A DNA stretch of 64,000 nt from Streptomyces sp. WM6386 (GCF_000972385.1 NZ_JXTE01000050.1:1-64000); one strand, 5' to 3'. Shown: positions 9,101 to 18,554, counted from the stretch's first letter. Numbers and translations: made by a program. The notes: a model not told the origin generated them from the sequence alone.

Positions 9101-9913
9101 CCAGAACTCGAAGAAGTTCAGCGTCTCGGCCTTCTTGATGCCCGCGACGACCAGCTGGCGGTCGCCGTTGGGCTTCACCAGGTCGATGGCGAGGCCGAAG
9201 TTGACGTGCTCCGGCTTGACCAGGGTCGGCTTGCCGTCCTTCTCCGTGAAGGAGTAGTTCATCGACGGCATGGCCTTGATGGCCTGCACCATCGCGTAGC
9301 CGATGAGGTGGGTGAAGGAGATCTTCCCGCCCCGGGCGCGCTTCAGGTGGTTGTTGATGACGATGCGGTTGTCGAAGAGCAGCTTCACCGGGACCGCGCG
9401 CACGGACGTGGCCGTGGGCACCTCGATCGAGGCGTTCATGTTCTTCGCGACCGCGGCGGCGGGGCCGCGCAGCGTGACCAGCTCAGGGCCGCCCGCGGCC
9501 GCGGCGGCGGGCTCGGCCTGCGGCTTGGCCGCGGCGGGCTTCGCAGCGGCCGGAGCCGGGGCGGCGGCCTTCACGGGCGCCGGAGCGGCGGCCGCGGGCT
9601 TCGCGGCCGCAGGCGCGGCGGGAGCCGGCGCGGGCACCGCAGGAGCCGCGGGAGCGGCCGGGGCGGCGGGCGCGGCCGGGGCCGGCGCGGCAGCAGGGGC
9701 CGGGGCCGCAGCCGCCGGGGCGGCAGCGGCGCCCGGCTTGTAGTCGGCGAAGAAGTCCCACCAGGCTCGGTCTACCGAGTTCGGGTCCTGGAGGTACTGC
9801 TGATAGATCTCGTCGACGAGCCACTCATTGGGACCGAACGCCGCAGCGGGGTTCTTCCCCGCTTGGTCTGCGTCGGTCGAGATGCTCGAGTTACTGGGGG
9901 ACTGTGGCGACAC
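6122..9913 (-). CDS. kgd: Multifunctional 2-oxoglutarate dehydrogenase/decarboxylase (E1o-E2o fusion)
   Basis: A 1263-residue TCA-cycle enzyme of the actinobacterial KGD/OdhA type. It decarboxylates 2-oxoglutarate with thiamine diphosphate and carries a fused E2 succinyltransferase domain. Order: an N-terminal segment ([15 protein letters not shown]), a long Ala/Pro linker (about 45-130), the E2 catalytic domain ending near [16 protein letters not shown], then the E1 domains with [15 protein letters not shown] and [14 protein letters not shown]. There is no lipoyl domain, as is normal for this family. The start is GTG 9913 ([10 protein letters not shown]). The frame is open further upstream, but that sequence is not family-like. 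Confidence 0.93.
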   Translation of the reverse strand: MSPQSPSNSSISTDADQAGKNPAAAFGPNEWLVDEIYQQYLQDPNSVDRAWWDFFADYKPGAAAAPAAAAPAPAAAPAPAAPAAPAAPAAPAVPAPAPAAPAAAKPAAAAPAPVKAAAPAPAAAKPAAAKPQAEPAAAAAGGPELVTLRGPAAAVAKNMNASIEVPTATSVRAVPVKLLFDNRIVINNHLKRARGGKISFTHLIGYAMVQAIKAMPSMNYSFTEKDGKPTLVKPEHVNFGLAIDLVKPNGDRQLVVAGIKKAETLNFFEFWQAYEDIVRRARDGKLTMDDFTGVTVSLTNPGGLGTVHSVPRLMPGQSVIMGVGSMDYPAEFQGTSQDTLNKLGISKVMTLTSTYDHRVIQGAASGEFLRVVANYLLGENGFYDDIFEALRIPYEPVRWLKDIDASHDDDVTKAARVFELIHSYRVRGHVMADTDPLEYRQRKHPDLDITEHGLTLWDLEREFAVGGFAGKSLMKLRDILGVLRDSYCRTTGVEFMHIQDPKQRKWIQDRIERAHSKPEREEQLRILRRLNAAEAFETFLQTKYVGQKRFSLEGGESVIPLLDAVIDSAAESRLDEVVIGMAHRGRLNVLANIVGKSYAQIFREFEGNLDPKSMHGSGDVKYHLGAQGTFTGLDGEQITVSLAANPSHLETVDPVIEGIARAKQDIINKGGTDFTVLPVALHGDAAFAGQGVVAETLNMSQLRGYRTGGTVHIVINNQVGFTAAPESSRSSMYATDVARMIEAPIFHVNGDDPEAVVRVARLAFEFRQAFNKDVVIDLICYRRRGHNESDNPAFTQPLMYDLIDKKRSVRKLYTESLIGRGDITLEEAEQALQDYQGQLEKVFTEVREAITAQPAAGPISDPQADFPVAVNTAITSETVKRIAESQVNIPDTFHVHPRLLPQLQRRATMVEDGTIDWGMGETLAVGSLLLEGTPVRLSGQDSQRGTFGQRHAVLINRETGEEHTPLQYLAEDQARYNVYNSLLSEYAVMGFEYGYSLARPDALVLWEAQFGDFVNGAQTIVDEYISAAEQKWGQTSGVTLLLPHGYEGQGPDHSSARVERFLQLCAQNNMTVAMPTLPSNYFHLLRWQVHNPHHKPLVVFTPKSMLRLKAAASKAEEFTSGQFRPVIGDASVDAAAVKKVVFCAGKVYYDLDAERQKRGITDTAIIRVERLYPLPGAELQAEIAKYPNAEKYLWAQEEPANQGAWPFIALNLIDHLDLAVGADIPHGERLRRISRPHGSSPAVGSAKRHQAEQEQLVREVFEA

Positions 9914-10215
9914 GGCGGCAACCGCCCTCTTCCGCTTCACAAGGTGATGGACAGCGGGAATAAAGGCTACGCCCCCATGGCCGGGAAGGTCAGGCCGGGC
10001 AAGGTCATCGTCGCGTAAGTCACATCGGAAAGTGTGTTTCGGGGCCAGAAATGGCGGGAAACAAGCGTGGTTCCGGTTCTCACGGCGTGAGCTGGGAAGG
10101 GGTGAGCACGGCCTCTGGACGCCGATGGCGCGGGCCTGTGGCGGATCACCCGTGATCACACGTGTCCGTCAGCGCGGACCGCGGTGGATCTTGTGGCTCC
10201 GGTTCGAACTTTACG
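9914..10215. other. Intergenic region upstream of kgd
   Basis: About 300 bases between the kgd start and the end of the kinase gene. It should hold the kgd promoter on the minus strand. Short TGATCA-containing repeats lie near 10145-10160, but I see no clear operator, hairpin or gene. Confidence 0.4.
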
Positions 10216-11322
10216 TCAACTTGGCAGAGATGGAAGTCCCGGAAGGGTGACAAGAATCCGGCAACCCCGCTTGGATTCGGCCACTCCGATCCGGCCGCCG
10301 TGCAGATCCACCGCCCAGCGGGCGATCGCCAGACCGAGCCCCGTACCGCCGTCGCTGCCCGGACCGTGCGGCCGGTTCACGGCCCCCCGGTTGAACCGCT
10401 CGAAGACGCGATGCCACTCCGAGCGCGGGATGCCGGGGCCCTCGTCGAGAACCTCCAGCTCAAGGGAGTCCGGCAGCGGCCCGCGCCGGGCCTTCACCGT
10501 CACGCGCCCGTGCGGCGGGCTGTGCTTGACCGCGTTGTCGATCAGGTTGGCCACGACCTGGTGGATCCGCTCCGGGTCCGCGTTCGCGGTCAGCTCGGGC
10601 GGGGACACGTCCAGGTGCAGATGCACGTCCGTCCGCGTGTGACTGCCCGATCCGGAAGCGATGCCCGCACGCGCCGAAGCGACCATGTTGGCCTCCTTCA
10701 GCACGCCCGACAGATACGGCCACACCTCGAAGCGACGCGTCTTCAGAGGTACGACGCCGTTGTCGAGGCGGGAGAGGTCCAGCAGCGTCTCGACCAGCCG
10801 TCCGAGCCGCTCCGTCTGTTTCAGCGCCGTCCGCATCGTCTCGGGATCCGCGGGCGAGACCCCGTCCACGATGTTCTCCAGCACCGCCCGCAGCCCCGCG
10901 ATGGGGGTGCGCAGCTCATGGGAGACATTCGCCACGAGCTCCTTGCGCTGCTGTTCCTGGGCCTCCAGGTCGTCGGCCATCCGGTTGATGGTCTCGGCGA
11001 GGTCGCCCAGCTCGTCCCGGCGGTTCTCCCGCACCCGGCGGGTGTAGTCGCCGTGCGAGATGGACCGGGCCACCGCGTTCATCTCGTCCAGTGGAGCCGT
11101 GAGCGAATGCGCCACGAACTGCGTAATGAGCAGTGTGGCGATCATCGAGAACACCGTGATGAAGCGCAGCTCCGTCTTGGTGCGAACCGCGATCATCGAC
11201 AGACCCGTGGTGATCAGGACCGAGGTGACGACGAGCGCACCCAGCTTGGTCTTGATCGAGAACGGGCGCACGCCGCCCCAGGGCTCCCAGGGACCTCTCC
11301 GTCCGGACGGACCGCCGCTCAT
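10216..11322 (-). CDS. Two-component sensor histidine kinase
   Basis: A 368-residue membrane kinase. Two membrane helices lie at about residues 20-40 (LGALVVTSVLITTGLSMIAV) and 50-68, with almost no extracytoplasmic domain. A HAMP domain, the H-box SHELRTPIAGL near residue 155, the N-box NLIDNAVKHSP, the G boxes DEGPGIP and GTGLGLAIARW follow. It phosphorylates the OmpR-type regulator encoded just upstream, whose stop overlaps its start (ATGA at 11319-11322). The lack of a sensor loop suggests it detects a signal within or at the membrane. Signal and regulon unknown. Confidence 0.88.
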   Translation of the reverse strand: MSGGPSGRRGPWEPWGGVRPFSIKTKLGALVVTSVLITTGLSMIAVRTKTELRFITVFSMIATLLITQFVAHSLTAPLDEMNAVARSISHGDYTRRVRENRRDELGDLAETINRMADDLEAQEQQRKELVANVSHELRTPIAGLRAVLENIVDGVSPADPETMRTALKQTERLGRLVETLLDLSRLDNGVVPLKTRRFEVWPYLSGVLKEANMVASARAGIASGSGSHTRTDVHLHLDVSPPELTANADPERIHQVVANLIDNAVKHSPPHGRVTVKARRGPLPDSLELEVLDEGPGIPRSEWHRVFERFNRGAVNRPHGPGSDGGTGLGLAIARWAVDLHGGRIGVAESKRGCRILVTLPGLPSLPS

Positions 11323-12059
11323 GGCGTCGGCGTCTCCAGGGCGTAGCCCACGCCGTGCACCGTGCGGATCCGCTCGGCACCGATCTTCCGGCGCAGCGCC
11401 TTGATGTGGCTGTCGACCGTGCGGGTGCCGGAGGCGTCCGCCCAGTCCCACACCTCCGCGAGCAGCTGCTCGCGGGAGAGGACCGCGCGCGGGGTGTTCG
11501 CCAGACACACCAGCAGGTCGAACTCGGTCGGGGTGAGGTGAACATCCTCACTCCGGACCCGCACCCGGCGCTGCGCGTGGTCGATCTCCAGCTCGCCCAG
11601 GCGCAGGATGCCGCTTCTGGGCGTCGCGGCGGCCAGTGCGGCCCGCTCCACCCGGCGCAGCAGCACATGCACGCGTGCGGCCAGCTCACGCATGGAGAAC
11701 GGCTTGGTCATGTAGTCGTCGGCGCCGACCCCGAGTCCGACCAGCATGTCGGTCTCGTCGTCGCGCGCGGTCAGCATCAGCACCGGCACCGGCCGGGCCG
11801 CCTGCACGCGACGGCAGACCTCCAGACCGTCGAAGCCGGGCAGCATGATGTCGAGGATCAGCAGATCGGGCTGCCAGGCCTCGGCCGTGTCGACCGCCGC
11901 CGGACCGTCGCCCGCGGTTTGCACGAGGAATCCCTCGGCACGCAGGCGGGTCGCGATGGCCTCCACGATCGTCGGATCGTCCTCGACCACCAGCACCCGG
12001 CGCTGTGCGCCAGGAGTGGCCGTAGCCGTGCCGTTGTGGGAGGTGTGTGTCTGCTCCAT
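11319..12059 (-). CDS. OmpR-family response regulator
   Basis: A 246-residue regulator with a receiver domain (VVEDDPTIVEA, phospho-acceptor Asp in LLILDIMLPGFDG, TARDDE, conserved Lys in MTKPFSM) and an OmpR/PhoB winged helix (ELEIDHAQRRVRV, DSHIKALRRKIG, VHGVGYAL). It is coupled by ATGA to the kinase gene. The start is MEQTHTSHNG at 12059. Lying between kgd and lon, it matches a gene order I recall from other Streptomyces chromosomes, but no function can be read from the sequence. Confidence 0.9.
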   Translation of the reverse strand: MEQTHTSHNGTATATPGAQRRVLVVEDDPTIVEAIATRLRAEGFLVQTAGDGPAAVDTAEAWQPDLLILDIMLPGFDGLEVCRRVQAARPVPVLMLTARDDETDMLVGLGVGADDYMTKPFSMRELAARVHVLLRRVERAALAAATPRSGILRLGELEIDHAQRRVRVRSEDVHLTPTEFDLLVCLANTPRAVLSREQLLAEVWDWADASGTRTVDSHIKALRRKIGAERIRTVHGVGYALETPTP

Positions 12060-12193
12060 CGCCCGCCCCAAGGGTTGCTTTCCGGAATCAGTGGGGTGAT
12101 CCCGCTTACTGGCTTATGCCTGCGCATGCTTGCGATTGACGCTTGAATGATCTGCGCCAGGGAAGCAGAGTACGGGGAGTCACCACGCCTCGG

Positions 12194-12871
12194 CTATCCA
12201 GGTCGGACCCCGAGGTGCACGACGTCCGGAACGCCCCGGGCAACCGGCACCTCTTCGGTACGCACCTGCTGGAACCCGGCATTCCGTAGGGATCCCTCGA
12301 ATTCCGGCGATGGCTGCGCCGACCATACGGCCAGTACCCCACCGGGCCTCAACACCCTTGCGCAGCTGGCCAGTCCGCTCGCCGAGTACAGCCCGTCGTT
12401 GCCCTCGGTGACGGTCCAGTCGGGCCCGTTGTCGATGTCCAGGCACAGCGCGTCATACGTGTCCGATGTCTCATTCACATATGTGACAAGATCCCTTTCC
12501 AGAATCTCGGTCCGTGGATCGGCGAGCGCCGGCGCCGAGAGCGCGGCCAGCGGGCCGTACCGGTGCCAGTCGATGATGGCCGTTTCGCGCTCCACGACCG
12601 CGATCCGGCCCCAGCGCGGATCCGTGGCCGCATGTGCGAGCGAGAACCCGACCCCCAGCCCGCCGATCAGCACGCCCGGCTCGGGCCGCCCGTCCAGCGC
12701 GTCGAGTGCCATGTCCATCAGCAGCCGCTCCGAGCGCCCGTCGGAGGTGTCCATCAGGAACCACCCGTTGACGATGATCTGCAGCAACTCACCGTGCCGG
12801 CGCAGCACGACCTCACCGTGCGGGCCCTCACGACGGTCCAGGACTTCGGGGATGTCGTACGAGATGGGCAT
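12194..12871 (-). CDS. Spermidine synthase-like methyltransferase-fold protein
   Basis: A 225-residue protein of the polyamine synthase/SAM-dependent methyltransferase fold. The glycine loop GVLIGGLGVGFSLAHA near residue 75, the acidic end of beta2 (IAVVERETAIIDW) and LCLDIDNGPDWTV near residue 140 match spermidine-synthase-like proteins. The short length means it lacks the full N-terminal beta domain, so real polyamine synthesis is doubtful. The start is MPISYDIPEV at 12871. It is divergent from the rhomboid-like gene. Confidence 0.75.
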   Translation of the reverse strand: MPISYDIPEVLDRREGPHGEVVLRRHGELLQIIVNGWFLMDTSDGRSERLLMDMALDALDGRPEPGVLIGGLGVGFSLAHAATDPRWGRIAVVERETAIIDWHRYGPLAALSAPALADPRTEILERDLVTYVNETSDTYDALCLDIDNGPDWTVTEGNDGLYSASGLASCARVLRPGGVLAVWSAQPSPEFEGSLRNAGFQQVRTEEVPVARGVPDVVHLGVRPG

Positions 12872-13110
12872 CGGCCCATCCTGGCAGTTCGGTGGGGGGT
12901 GCACAGGGATTACCGGGGGCCCGGCCCCCCGGTCGGGGAAAAGCGTGAACTGCGGTCAGGGCGGGCCAGGTCAGGGCCGATCACCGTGGACGGGAGGGGA
13001 CGGACGGTTCTTGAGAAGTGCCTGTGAATAGGGGTCCGCGTGGCGCCGGTCACAGACACGGGGGCAGGAGGGCGCGAAGGCTGGGGGTGAGACGGAAGGA
13101 GCGCCTCACG

Positions 13111-13980
13111 GTGAAACGGACCGAGGTGACTGGGCGGGCTTCTGAGGACACGGCCGGGCCGGCGTCCGAACCGGGCTCCGGGGCTGTGGCCGAGGGCGGG
13201 ACCGCGTCCGTGGAGTCCGCGGCTGCGGCGCTTCCTTCGCCCGACGCCCATTTCCCCGGCGTACCGGGCCTGCTGGACGGGCTGCCGAAGCAGCGCGGTC
13301 CGGTCCCCGTGCCGGCCGCTCTCCCGGTCGCCGCCCCCGCGGCCCGCCTCCGTATCCGCCTCTGGCGCCTTCTCCCCACCCCCACCGGGACGCCGTTCAC
13401 TTTCGGTTACGCCGCCGTCCTGGCCGTCACCTCGCTCGTCACGGAGTACGCCGACCCGGCCCTCGTCCACTCCCTGCTCCAGGGCTCCAGCACCGACGTG
13501 GCCCACCTCGTGCGCACGCCCGTGCTCGTCCTGCCGGCCAGCGCGCTGTGGATCGCGGGCGGGATCGCGTCGCCGTACGTGCTCGGCTTCCTGCTGGTCA
13601 TGACCGCGCTGGAGCGGCGGATCGGCGGTCTGCGGTCGGCAAGTGTCTTTCTGCTGGGCCACGTTCTGGCGACGTTGGCCACCGAGCTCCCGGTGGGCCT
13701 GGCCGTCCTGGTCGGCCACCTCCCCGACACCTCCCTGCACCGCCTCGACTACGGCATCAGCTTCGGCGTGGCCGCGGGCACGGGCGCCCTGGCCGGGCTG
13801 CTCTCGCCGTGGCTGCGGTGGCCGTTGCTGGGGTTGTACGGGGGGATGCTGGTGCAGGATCTGCTGGCCTTCACCGACCCGATGACCGAGTGGGGGCACC
13901 TGATGGCGCTGGCGATCGGTGTTGCGACCTGGCCGGTGGTCCGGCGCTGGGCGAAGACCCACGGCCGCCCCTCTGCCTAG
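13111..13980 (+). CDS. Rhomboid-like integral membrane protein
   Basis: A 289-residue protein with about 95 disordered Ala/Pro/Glu-rich residues and then six or so membrane helices. The helix carrying DYGISFGVAAGTGAL has a Ser in a GxS context, and a later helix carries EWGHLMALAIG with a His, the same order as the Ser-His dyad of rhomboid proteases. The match to the canonical GxSG is imperfect, so it may be an inactive rhomboid-like protein. The start is taken as GTG 13111 behind GGAAGGA. Substrate unknown. Confidence 0.65.
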   Translation: MKRTEVTGRASEDTAGPASEPGSGAVAEGGTASVESAAAALPSPDAHFPGVPGLLDGLPKQRGPVPVPAALPVAAPAARLRIRLWRLLPTPTGTPFTFGYAAVLAVTSLVTEYADPALVHSLLQGSSTDVAHLVRTPVLVLPASALWIAGGIASPYVLGFLLVMTALERRIGGLRSASVFLLGHVLATLATELPVGLAVLVGHLPDTSLHRLDYGISFGVAAGTGALAGLLSPWLRWPLLGLYGGMLVQDLLAFTDPMTEWGHLMALAIGVATWPVVRRWAKTHGRPSA

Positions 13981-14108
13981 GTCTCGCTCGCGGCGGCCAG
14001 TGCCCTCGCCAACCCCGGCACCCCGAGCCGCTGTTCGTCCTCCGGGCCCGTTCCGTGCAGGCGGTTCCTGAGCTGGTAGGCGGCCAGGAAGATCTCGGTG
14101 TCGGCCAC
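13977..14108 (-). CDS. Possible 43-residue small protein or gene remnant
   Basis: A GTG-started frame reading VADTEIFLAAYQLRN near its N-terminus and ending ALAAASET. It fits between the rhomboid-like and GNAT genes and its stop overlaps the end of the rhomboid-like gene. The residue mix is protein-like, but no family is recognised. It could equally be the C-terminal remnant of a lost gene. Confidence 0.25.
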   Translation of the reverse strand: MADTEIFLAAYQLRNRLHGTGPEDEQRLGVPGLARALAAASET

Positions 14109-14162
14109 GGCGCGACCGTGCGGCGCCCGCCGCCGGGTGCGACCGGTTTTCGTGCGGCGCCC

Positions 14163-14807
14163 TCAGCCGGTGAACTTCGCGCTGGTCAGCGGTGCGGTGA
14201 CCGTCCAGCCCAGCGACTCGTACAGCCCCCGCCCCGCGGGGGTCCCCGCCAGGACGCAGGTCTCCGCGCCCTGTTCGGAGGCGGCCCGCTGGAGGGTGTG
14301 CATGACGACCGTGCCGAGGCCCTTGCGGCGGTGCTGCGGCGACGTCTCGATCTGGTCGACGACCGCGGTCGCGCCGGTCGGGGCGAGCTGGCCGCGGGCC
14401 GCCCAGGAGCCGTCGGGGGCGGCGAGCATGGTGCGCGTGACGCCGCCGCGGGACCAGGTGCGCAGACGGTAGCCGTCGGGGGCCGTCGGCTCGTCGGGAG
14501 CCGTGGTCAGGGGGAGTGTCATCAGGTACCCGGGCTCGGGGTCGATCCACCAGCCCTCGCCCAGCCAGCCGCCGACCACGGCCGGATCCCGGAACACCTT
14601 GAGCCACACACCGGCGCCGGTGACCGTCCCGGCGACCTTGCGGACGACGGTCTCCTCGGCGTCGCCCCCGGTCGCGCCCAGCACGTGCCGGGTGACATGG
14701 CCGTCCATCCCCATGTCGATCGTGCAGCCCCAGGGTTCGAGCACCGGCGGGGCCGCCCCGCGCGAGACGGCCCATCCGTCCACCCACGCCCGCACGATCC
14801 GATCCAC
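14163..14807 (-). CDS. GNAT-family N-acetyltransferase
   Basis: A 214-residue protein whose C-terminal half is a GNAT domain: VVDQIETSPQHRRKGLGTVV near residue 150 contains the acetyl-CoA pyrophosphate loop (Q/R-x-x-G-x-G type), followed by GTPAGRGLYESLGW. The N-terminal half (CTIDMGMDGHVTRHVLG, WWIDPEPGYLMT) resembles GNAT proteins with a degenerate first domain. Acceptor unknown. It lies divergently upstream of lon and shares no operon. Confidence 0.75.
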   Translation of the reverse strand: MDRIVRAWVDGWAVSRGAAPPVLEPWGCTIDMGMDGHVTRHVLGATGGDAEETVVRKVAGTVTGAGVWLKVFRDPAVVGGWLGEGWWIDPEPGYLMTLPLTTAPDEPTAPDGYRLRTWSRGGVTRTMLAAPDGSWAARGQLAPTGATAVVDQIETSPQHRRKGLGTVVMHTLQRAASEQGAETCVLAGTPAGRGLYESLGWTVTAPLTSAKFTG

Positions 14808-14889
14808 GTCGAGGCCCCCTTGTTGGTAACGATCGAAAGCTGCTGATGGTTATTACATCAGCAGCGTCACCCGGCCCGGCAGAGGTGAT

Positions 14890-14903
14890 CGCTCACAGCG
14901 AAC
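14890..14903. promoter_or_regulatory. ClgR operator upstream of lon
   Basis: Read on the minus strand the site is GTTCGC-N5-GCG, the form known for ClgR, the activator of clp and lon genes in Streptomyces. It lies 75-88 bases ahead of the lon start, a typical activator position. Confidence 0.7.
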
Positions 14904-14935
14904 GCCCCTTGGGGAACATTCGAAGGCTCAGGTGC

Positions 14936-14956
14936 ATTGAGTCGGCATAGCTCAAC
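14936..14956. promoter_or_regulatory. HAIR operator (HspR site) upstream of lon
   Basis: ATTGAGT-N7-GCTCAAC at 14936-14956 matches the HAIR consensus CTTGAGT-N7-ACTCAAG except for the outermost base of each arm and one inner base. HspR is known to repress lon through such a site in actinomycetes. It lies 22-42 bases before the ATG. Confidence 0.8.
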
Positions 14957-14977
14957 TTGAGTGCCGAAGGGGAGATC

Positions 14978-17392
14978 ATGGCTTCGACGTCCACACCGCT
15001 CACACTGCCCGTGCTGCCGCTCGACGACGAGGTCGTGCTGCCCGGAATGGTGGTCCCGCTCGACCTGAACGACCCCGACGTACGCGCCGCGGTGGAGGCC
15101 GCCCAGGCCGCCGCCCGGTCGGAGCCGGGCAAGCCCAAGGTCCTGCTGGTGCCACGCATCGACGGCACCTACCCCGGTACCGGCGTCCTCGGCACCGTCG
15201 AGCAGGTCGGCCGGCTGGCCGACGGCGACCCGGGTGCGCTGATCCGCGGCCGGGGCCGGGTGAGGATCGGTGCCGGGACCACGGGGCCGGGTGCCGCCCT
15301 CTGGGTCGAGGGCACCCGTATCGACGAGACCCTGCCCGAGCCGCTGCCGGGTCATGTCACCGAACTGGTCAAGGAGTACAAGGCCCTCGCCACCGCCTGG
15401 CTGCGCAAGCGCGGCGCCTGGCAGATCGTGGACCGCGTCCAGGCCATCGAGGACGTCTCCGCGCTCGCCGACAACTCCGGTTACGTGCCCTTCCTCACCA
15501 CCGAGCAGAGGATCGAGCTCCTGGAGACCGCCGACCCGGTGGCCCGGCTGAAGCTCGCCACCCAGCAGCTGCGCGACCACCTCGCCGAGCAGGACGTCGC
15601 CGAGACCATCGCCAAGGACGTCCAGGAAGGCGTCGACAAGCAGCAGCGCGAGTTCCTGCTCCGCCGCCAGCTGGAGGCCGTCCGCAAGGAACTGCGCGAC
15701 CTCAACGGCGAGAAGGACGACGAGGAGTCCGACGACTACCGCGCCCGCGTGGAGGCCGCCGACCTGCCGGAGAACGTCCGTGAGGCGGCCCTCAAGGAGG
15801 TCGACAAGCTGGAGCGGTCCAGCGACCAGTCGCCCGAGGGATCGTGGATCCGGACCTGGCTGGACACCGTGCTCGAACTCCCGTGGAACGAGCGGACCGA
15901 GGACGCCTACGACATCCAGGGCGCCAAGGCGATCCTGGACGCCGAGCACGCGGGCCTGGAGGACGTGAAGGAACGGATCACCGAGTACCTCGCGGTGCGC
16001 AAGCGGCGCAACGACCGGGGGCTGGGTGTGGTGGGCGGCCGCCGCGGCGGCGCCGTCCTGGCACTGGTCGGCCCGCCCGGCGTCGGCAAGACGTCCCTGG
16101 GCGAGTCCGTCGCGCACGCCATGGGCCGCAAGTTCGTCCGCGTCGCCCTCGGCGGTGTGCGGGACGAGGCCGAGATCCGCGGTCACCGGCGTACGTACGT
16201 CGGCGCGCTGCCCGGCCGGATCGTCCGTGCCGTCAAGGAGGCCGGGTCCATGAACCCGGTGGTCCTGCTCGACGAGATCGACAAGGTGGGGTCCGACTAC
16301 CGGGGTGACCCGGCGGCGGCCCTGCTGGAGGTCCTCGACCCCGCGCAGAACCACACCTTCCGGGACCACTACCTGGAGGTGGAACTGGACCTGAGCGATG
16401 TGGTGTTCCTCGCCACCGCCAACGTCCTGGAGGCGATCCCCGAGGCCCTGCTCGACCGTATGGAACTGGTCCGCCTCGACGGCTACACCGAGGACGAGAA
16501 GGTCGTCATCGCCCGTGACCATCTGCTCCCGCGCCAGCTGGAGCGGGCCGGTCTCGACAAGGACGAGGTGACCCTGGACGAGAGCGCCCTGCGCAGGCTC
16601 GCCGGTGAGTACACACGCGAGGCGGGCGTCCGCACCCTGGAGCGGTCCATCGCACGGCTGCTGCGCAAGGTCGCGGCCCAGCACGAACTGGGCGAGCGGA
16701 AGCTGCCGTTCACGGTGACGGACGAGGAACTGCGGGGCCTGATCGGGCGGCCGCACCACGTGCCGGAGTCGGCGCAGGACCCGGCGGAGCGCCGTACCGC
16801 GGTGCCGGGTGTGGCGACGGGCCTCGCGGTCACGGGAGCGGGCGGTGACGTGCTCTTCGTGGAGGCGTCCCTGGCGGACCCGGAGACGGGTGCGGCGGGT
16901 CTGACCCTGACGGGCCAGCTGGGCGACGTGATGAAGGAGAGCGCGCAGATCGCGTTGAGCTTCCTGCGCTCGCACGGCGCCGAACTGGAGCTGCCGGTGG
17001 GCGATCTGAAGGACCGGGGCGTGCACATCCACTTCCCGGCGGGCGCGGTGCCGAAGGACGGCCCGAGCGCGGGCGTCACGATGACGACGGCACTGGCGTC
17101 GCTGCTGAGCGGGCGGCTGGTGAGGACCGATGTCGCCATGACGGGCGAGGTCTCGCTGACGGGGCGCGTCCTGCCCATCGGCGGCGTGAAGCAGAAGCTG
17201 CTGGCCGCGCACCGGGCGGGTGTCACGACCGTCATCATCCCCAAGCGCAACGAGCCCGACCTGGACGACGTCCCCGCCGAGGTGCTGGACAAGCTCGACG
17301 TCCACGCCGTGACGGACGTCCGCCAGGTCCTGGAACTGGCGTTGTCGCCGGCCGTGAACGGGGCGACGTCGGAGGTTCCGGTGGCGGCGTGA
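14978..17392 (+). CDS. lon: ATP-dependent Lon protease
   Basis: An 804-residue LonA protease that degrades damaged and regulatory proteins in the cytosol. N-terminal Lon domain (TLPVLPLDDEVVLPGMVVPL from residue 6), a coiled-coil middle, an AAA+ module with Walker A GPPGVGKTSLGES near residue 365 and Walker B VVLLDEID, then the protease domain with the catalytic Ser in KDGPSAGVT and Lys in GGVKQKLLAA. All key residues are present. ATG 14978 is preceded by AAGGGGAG. Upstream ClgR and HspR sites predict control by both the Clp regulator and heat shock. Confidence 0.95.
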   Translation: MASTSTPLTLPVLPLDDEVVLPGMVVPLDLNDPDVRAAVEAAQAAARSEPGKPKVLLVPRIDGTYPGTGVLGTVEQVGRLADGDPGALIRGRGRVRIGAGTTGPGAALWVEGTRIDETLPEPLPGHVTELVKEYKALATAWLRKRGAWQIVDRVQAIEDVSALADNSGYVPFLTTEQRIELLETADPVARLKLATQQLRDHLAEQDVAETIAKDVQEGVDKQQREFLLRRQLEAVRKELRDLNGEKDDEESDDYRARVEAADLPENVREAALKEVDKLERSSDQSPEGSWIRTWLDTVLELPWNERTEDAYDIQGAKAILDAEHAGLEDVKERITEYLAVRKRRNDRGLGVVGGRRGGAVLALVGPPGVGKTSLGESVAHAMGRKFVRVALGGVRDEAEIRGHRRTYVGALPGRIVRAVKEAGSMNPVVLLDEIDKVGSDYRGDPAAALLEVLDPAQNHTFRDHYLEVELDLSDVVFLATANVLEAIPEALLDRMELVRLDGYTEDEKVVIARDHLLPRQLERAGLDKDEVTLDESALRRLAGEYTREAGVRTLERSIARLLRKVAAQHELGERKLPFTVTDEELRGLIGRPHHVPESAQDPAERRTAVPGVATGLAVTGAGGDVLFVEASLADPETGAAGLTLTGQLGDVMKESAQIALSFLRSHGAELELPVGDLKDRGVHIHFPAGAVPKDGPSAGVTMTTALASLLSGRLVRTDVAMTGEVSLTGRVLPIGGVKQKLLAAHRAGVTTVIIPKRNEPDLDDVPAEVLDKLDVHAVTDVRQVLELALSPAVNGATSEVPVAA

Positions 17393-17431
17393 CTTCCGAT
17401 GGCGGCGTGACGGACGTCATCGGATGAGGTG

Positions 17432-17466
17432 AAGGCCCGGGTTCTCGTGAGGGAGGCCCGGGCCTT
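17432..17466. terminator. Bidirectional terminator between lon and the muramidase gene
   Basis: AAGGCCCGGG (17432-17441) pairs perfectly with CCCGGGCCTT (17457-17466) around a 15-base loop, between two convergent genes. Confidence 0.75.
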
Positions 17467-17488
17467 CGCCGTACGCGTGGGTGGGGGA

Positions 17489-18322
17489 TCAGCCGTTGGC
17501 GAGCGCCCGCACCCTGTCGAGCGCCCCGTTGAACCGGTCGTGGTCGCCGACCGTCGGCCCGGACGAGGTGTACTGCCACATCGTGTAGCTGCTCCACCCG
17601 GCCGGCAGTGTCCCCACGGTCGAGGCGTAGCGGGCGATCCACAGCGGGTTGGCGGCGAAGCCGGCGTAGTCGCCGGTGCACTGGGTCCACCAGCTGGTGG
17701 AGGTGTAGATGACGGCGTCGCGGCCGGTGCGGGCCTTGTACCGGTTCAGGAAGTCACGGATCCAGCTCACCATCCCGCTCCGGGTCTTGCCGTAGCAGGA
17801 GTCGCCGTACGGGTTCCACTCGATGTCGAGGGTGCCGGGCAGGGTCCTGCCGTCGGCGGACCAGCCGCCTCCGTGGTCGACGAAATAGTTGGCCTGCGTT
17901 GCGCCGGTCGTGGTGTCCGGGGTCGCGAAGTGGTACGCGCCGCGGATTATGCCGACGCCGTAGGAGCCGCTGTACTGCTGGGAGAAGTAGGGGTTCGTGT
18001 AGTACGTCCCCTCGCTCCCCTTGGTGTAGGCCCACCGGACCCCGCTGTTCCAGAGGGCCGTCCAGGCGACGTTGCCCTGGTAGCTGGCCACGTCGACGCC
18101 CTCGGTCTGGGCGGCGCGGGTGCGGGCGGGCAGACCGCCCTGTCCGTCGTGGGCGACGACGCCCATGCCCATGCGGGCGGTGCCGCGGGTCGGCGTGGCG
18201 GTGGCGTCGGGCGACTCGGAGGCCGACGCCGGGGCTATGGACAGCAGCGCGTATACGGCTGTGAGGAGGCCGGCGAGGAACAGGTGGCGCGGGCGGGGCG
18301 ATCCGGGTCTGTGGGCGGGCAT
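17489..18322 (-). CDS. Secreted GH25 muramidase (lysozyme)
   Basis: A 277-residue glycoside hydrolase family 25 enzyme predicted to cut peptidoglycan glycan strands. A signal peptide lies at residues 1-38 (HLFLAGLLTAVYALLSIAPA with an ASA-like cleavage site). The catalytic domain starts at GVDVASYQGNVAW and has the acidic pair in GTLDIEWNPYG plus YTSTSWW and the C-terminal WIARYA and MWQYTS motifs. No separate wall-binding domain is present. The start is MPAHRPGSPRP at 18322. It is divergent from the MarR gene across about 230 bases that hold both promoters. Confidence 0.88.
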   Translation of the reverse strand: MPAHRPGSPRPRHLFLAGLLTAVYALLSIAPASASESPDATATPTRGTARMGMGVVAHDGQGGLPARTRAAQTEGVDVASYQGNVAWTALWNSGVRWAYTKGSEGTYYTNPYFSQQYSGSYGVGIIRGAYHFATPDTTTGATQANYFVDHGGGWSADGRTLPGTLDIEWNPYGDSCYGKTRSGMVSWIRDFLNRYKARTGRDAVIYTSTSWWTQCTGDYAGFAANPLWIARYASTVGTLPAGWSSYTMWQYTSSGPTVGDHDRFNGALDRVRALANG

Positions 18323-18554
18323 GGCGTGCCTCCGAGGGCTCGGTGATGCTCGGTGGGGGAACACCCGGCCGGGGGTGTATGGCGTGGGCATGCCAGGCAT
18401 CGCCTGGTCGAGAAGCTACGCACGTCGACGGACTGGTGGGAAGAGGGACCGGCGGCTGCCGTTGGTCTAGCCCTGCGAAATACTTACCGAGCTGCGGTGA
18501 CGGCGCAATTTGGCGGAAACTTTCAGGACCGGGAAGACCGAGGCAGGGACTGAC

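Noticed and set aside
6167..10018. A 1283-residue open frame on the plus strand opposite kgd
   Set aside because: It is the antisense shadow of a strongly conserved gene in GC-rich DNA; the translation is Arg/Val/Leu/Asp repeats with no domain.
12910..14787. A 625-residue minus-strand frame across the rhomboid-like and GNAT genes
   Set aside because: It conflicts with two genes that have recognisable domains, and its composition is a shadow.
14867..17305. A long minus-strand frame opposite lon
   Set aside because: Antisense shadow. The residues are biased and the plus-strand Lon motifs are complete.
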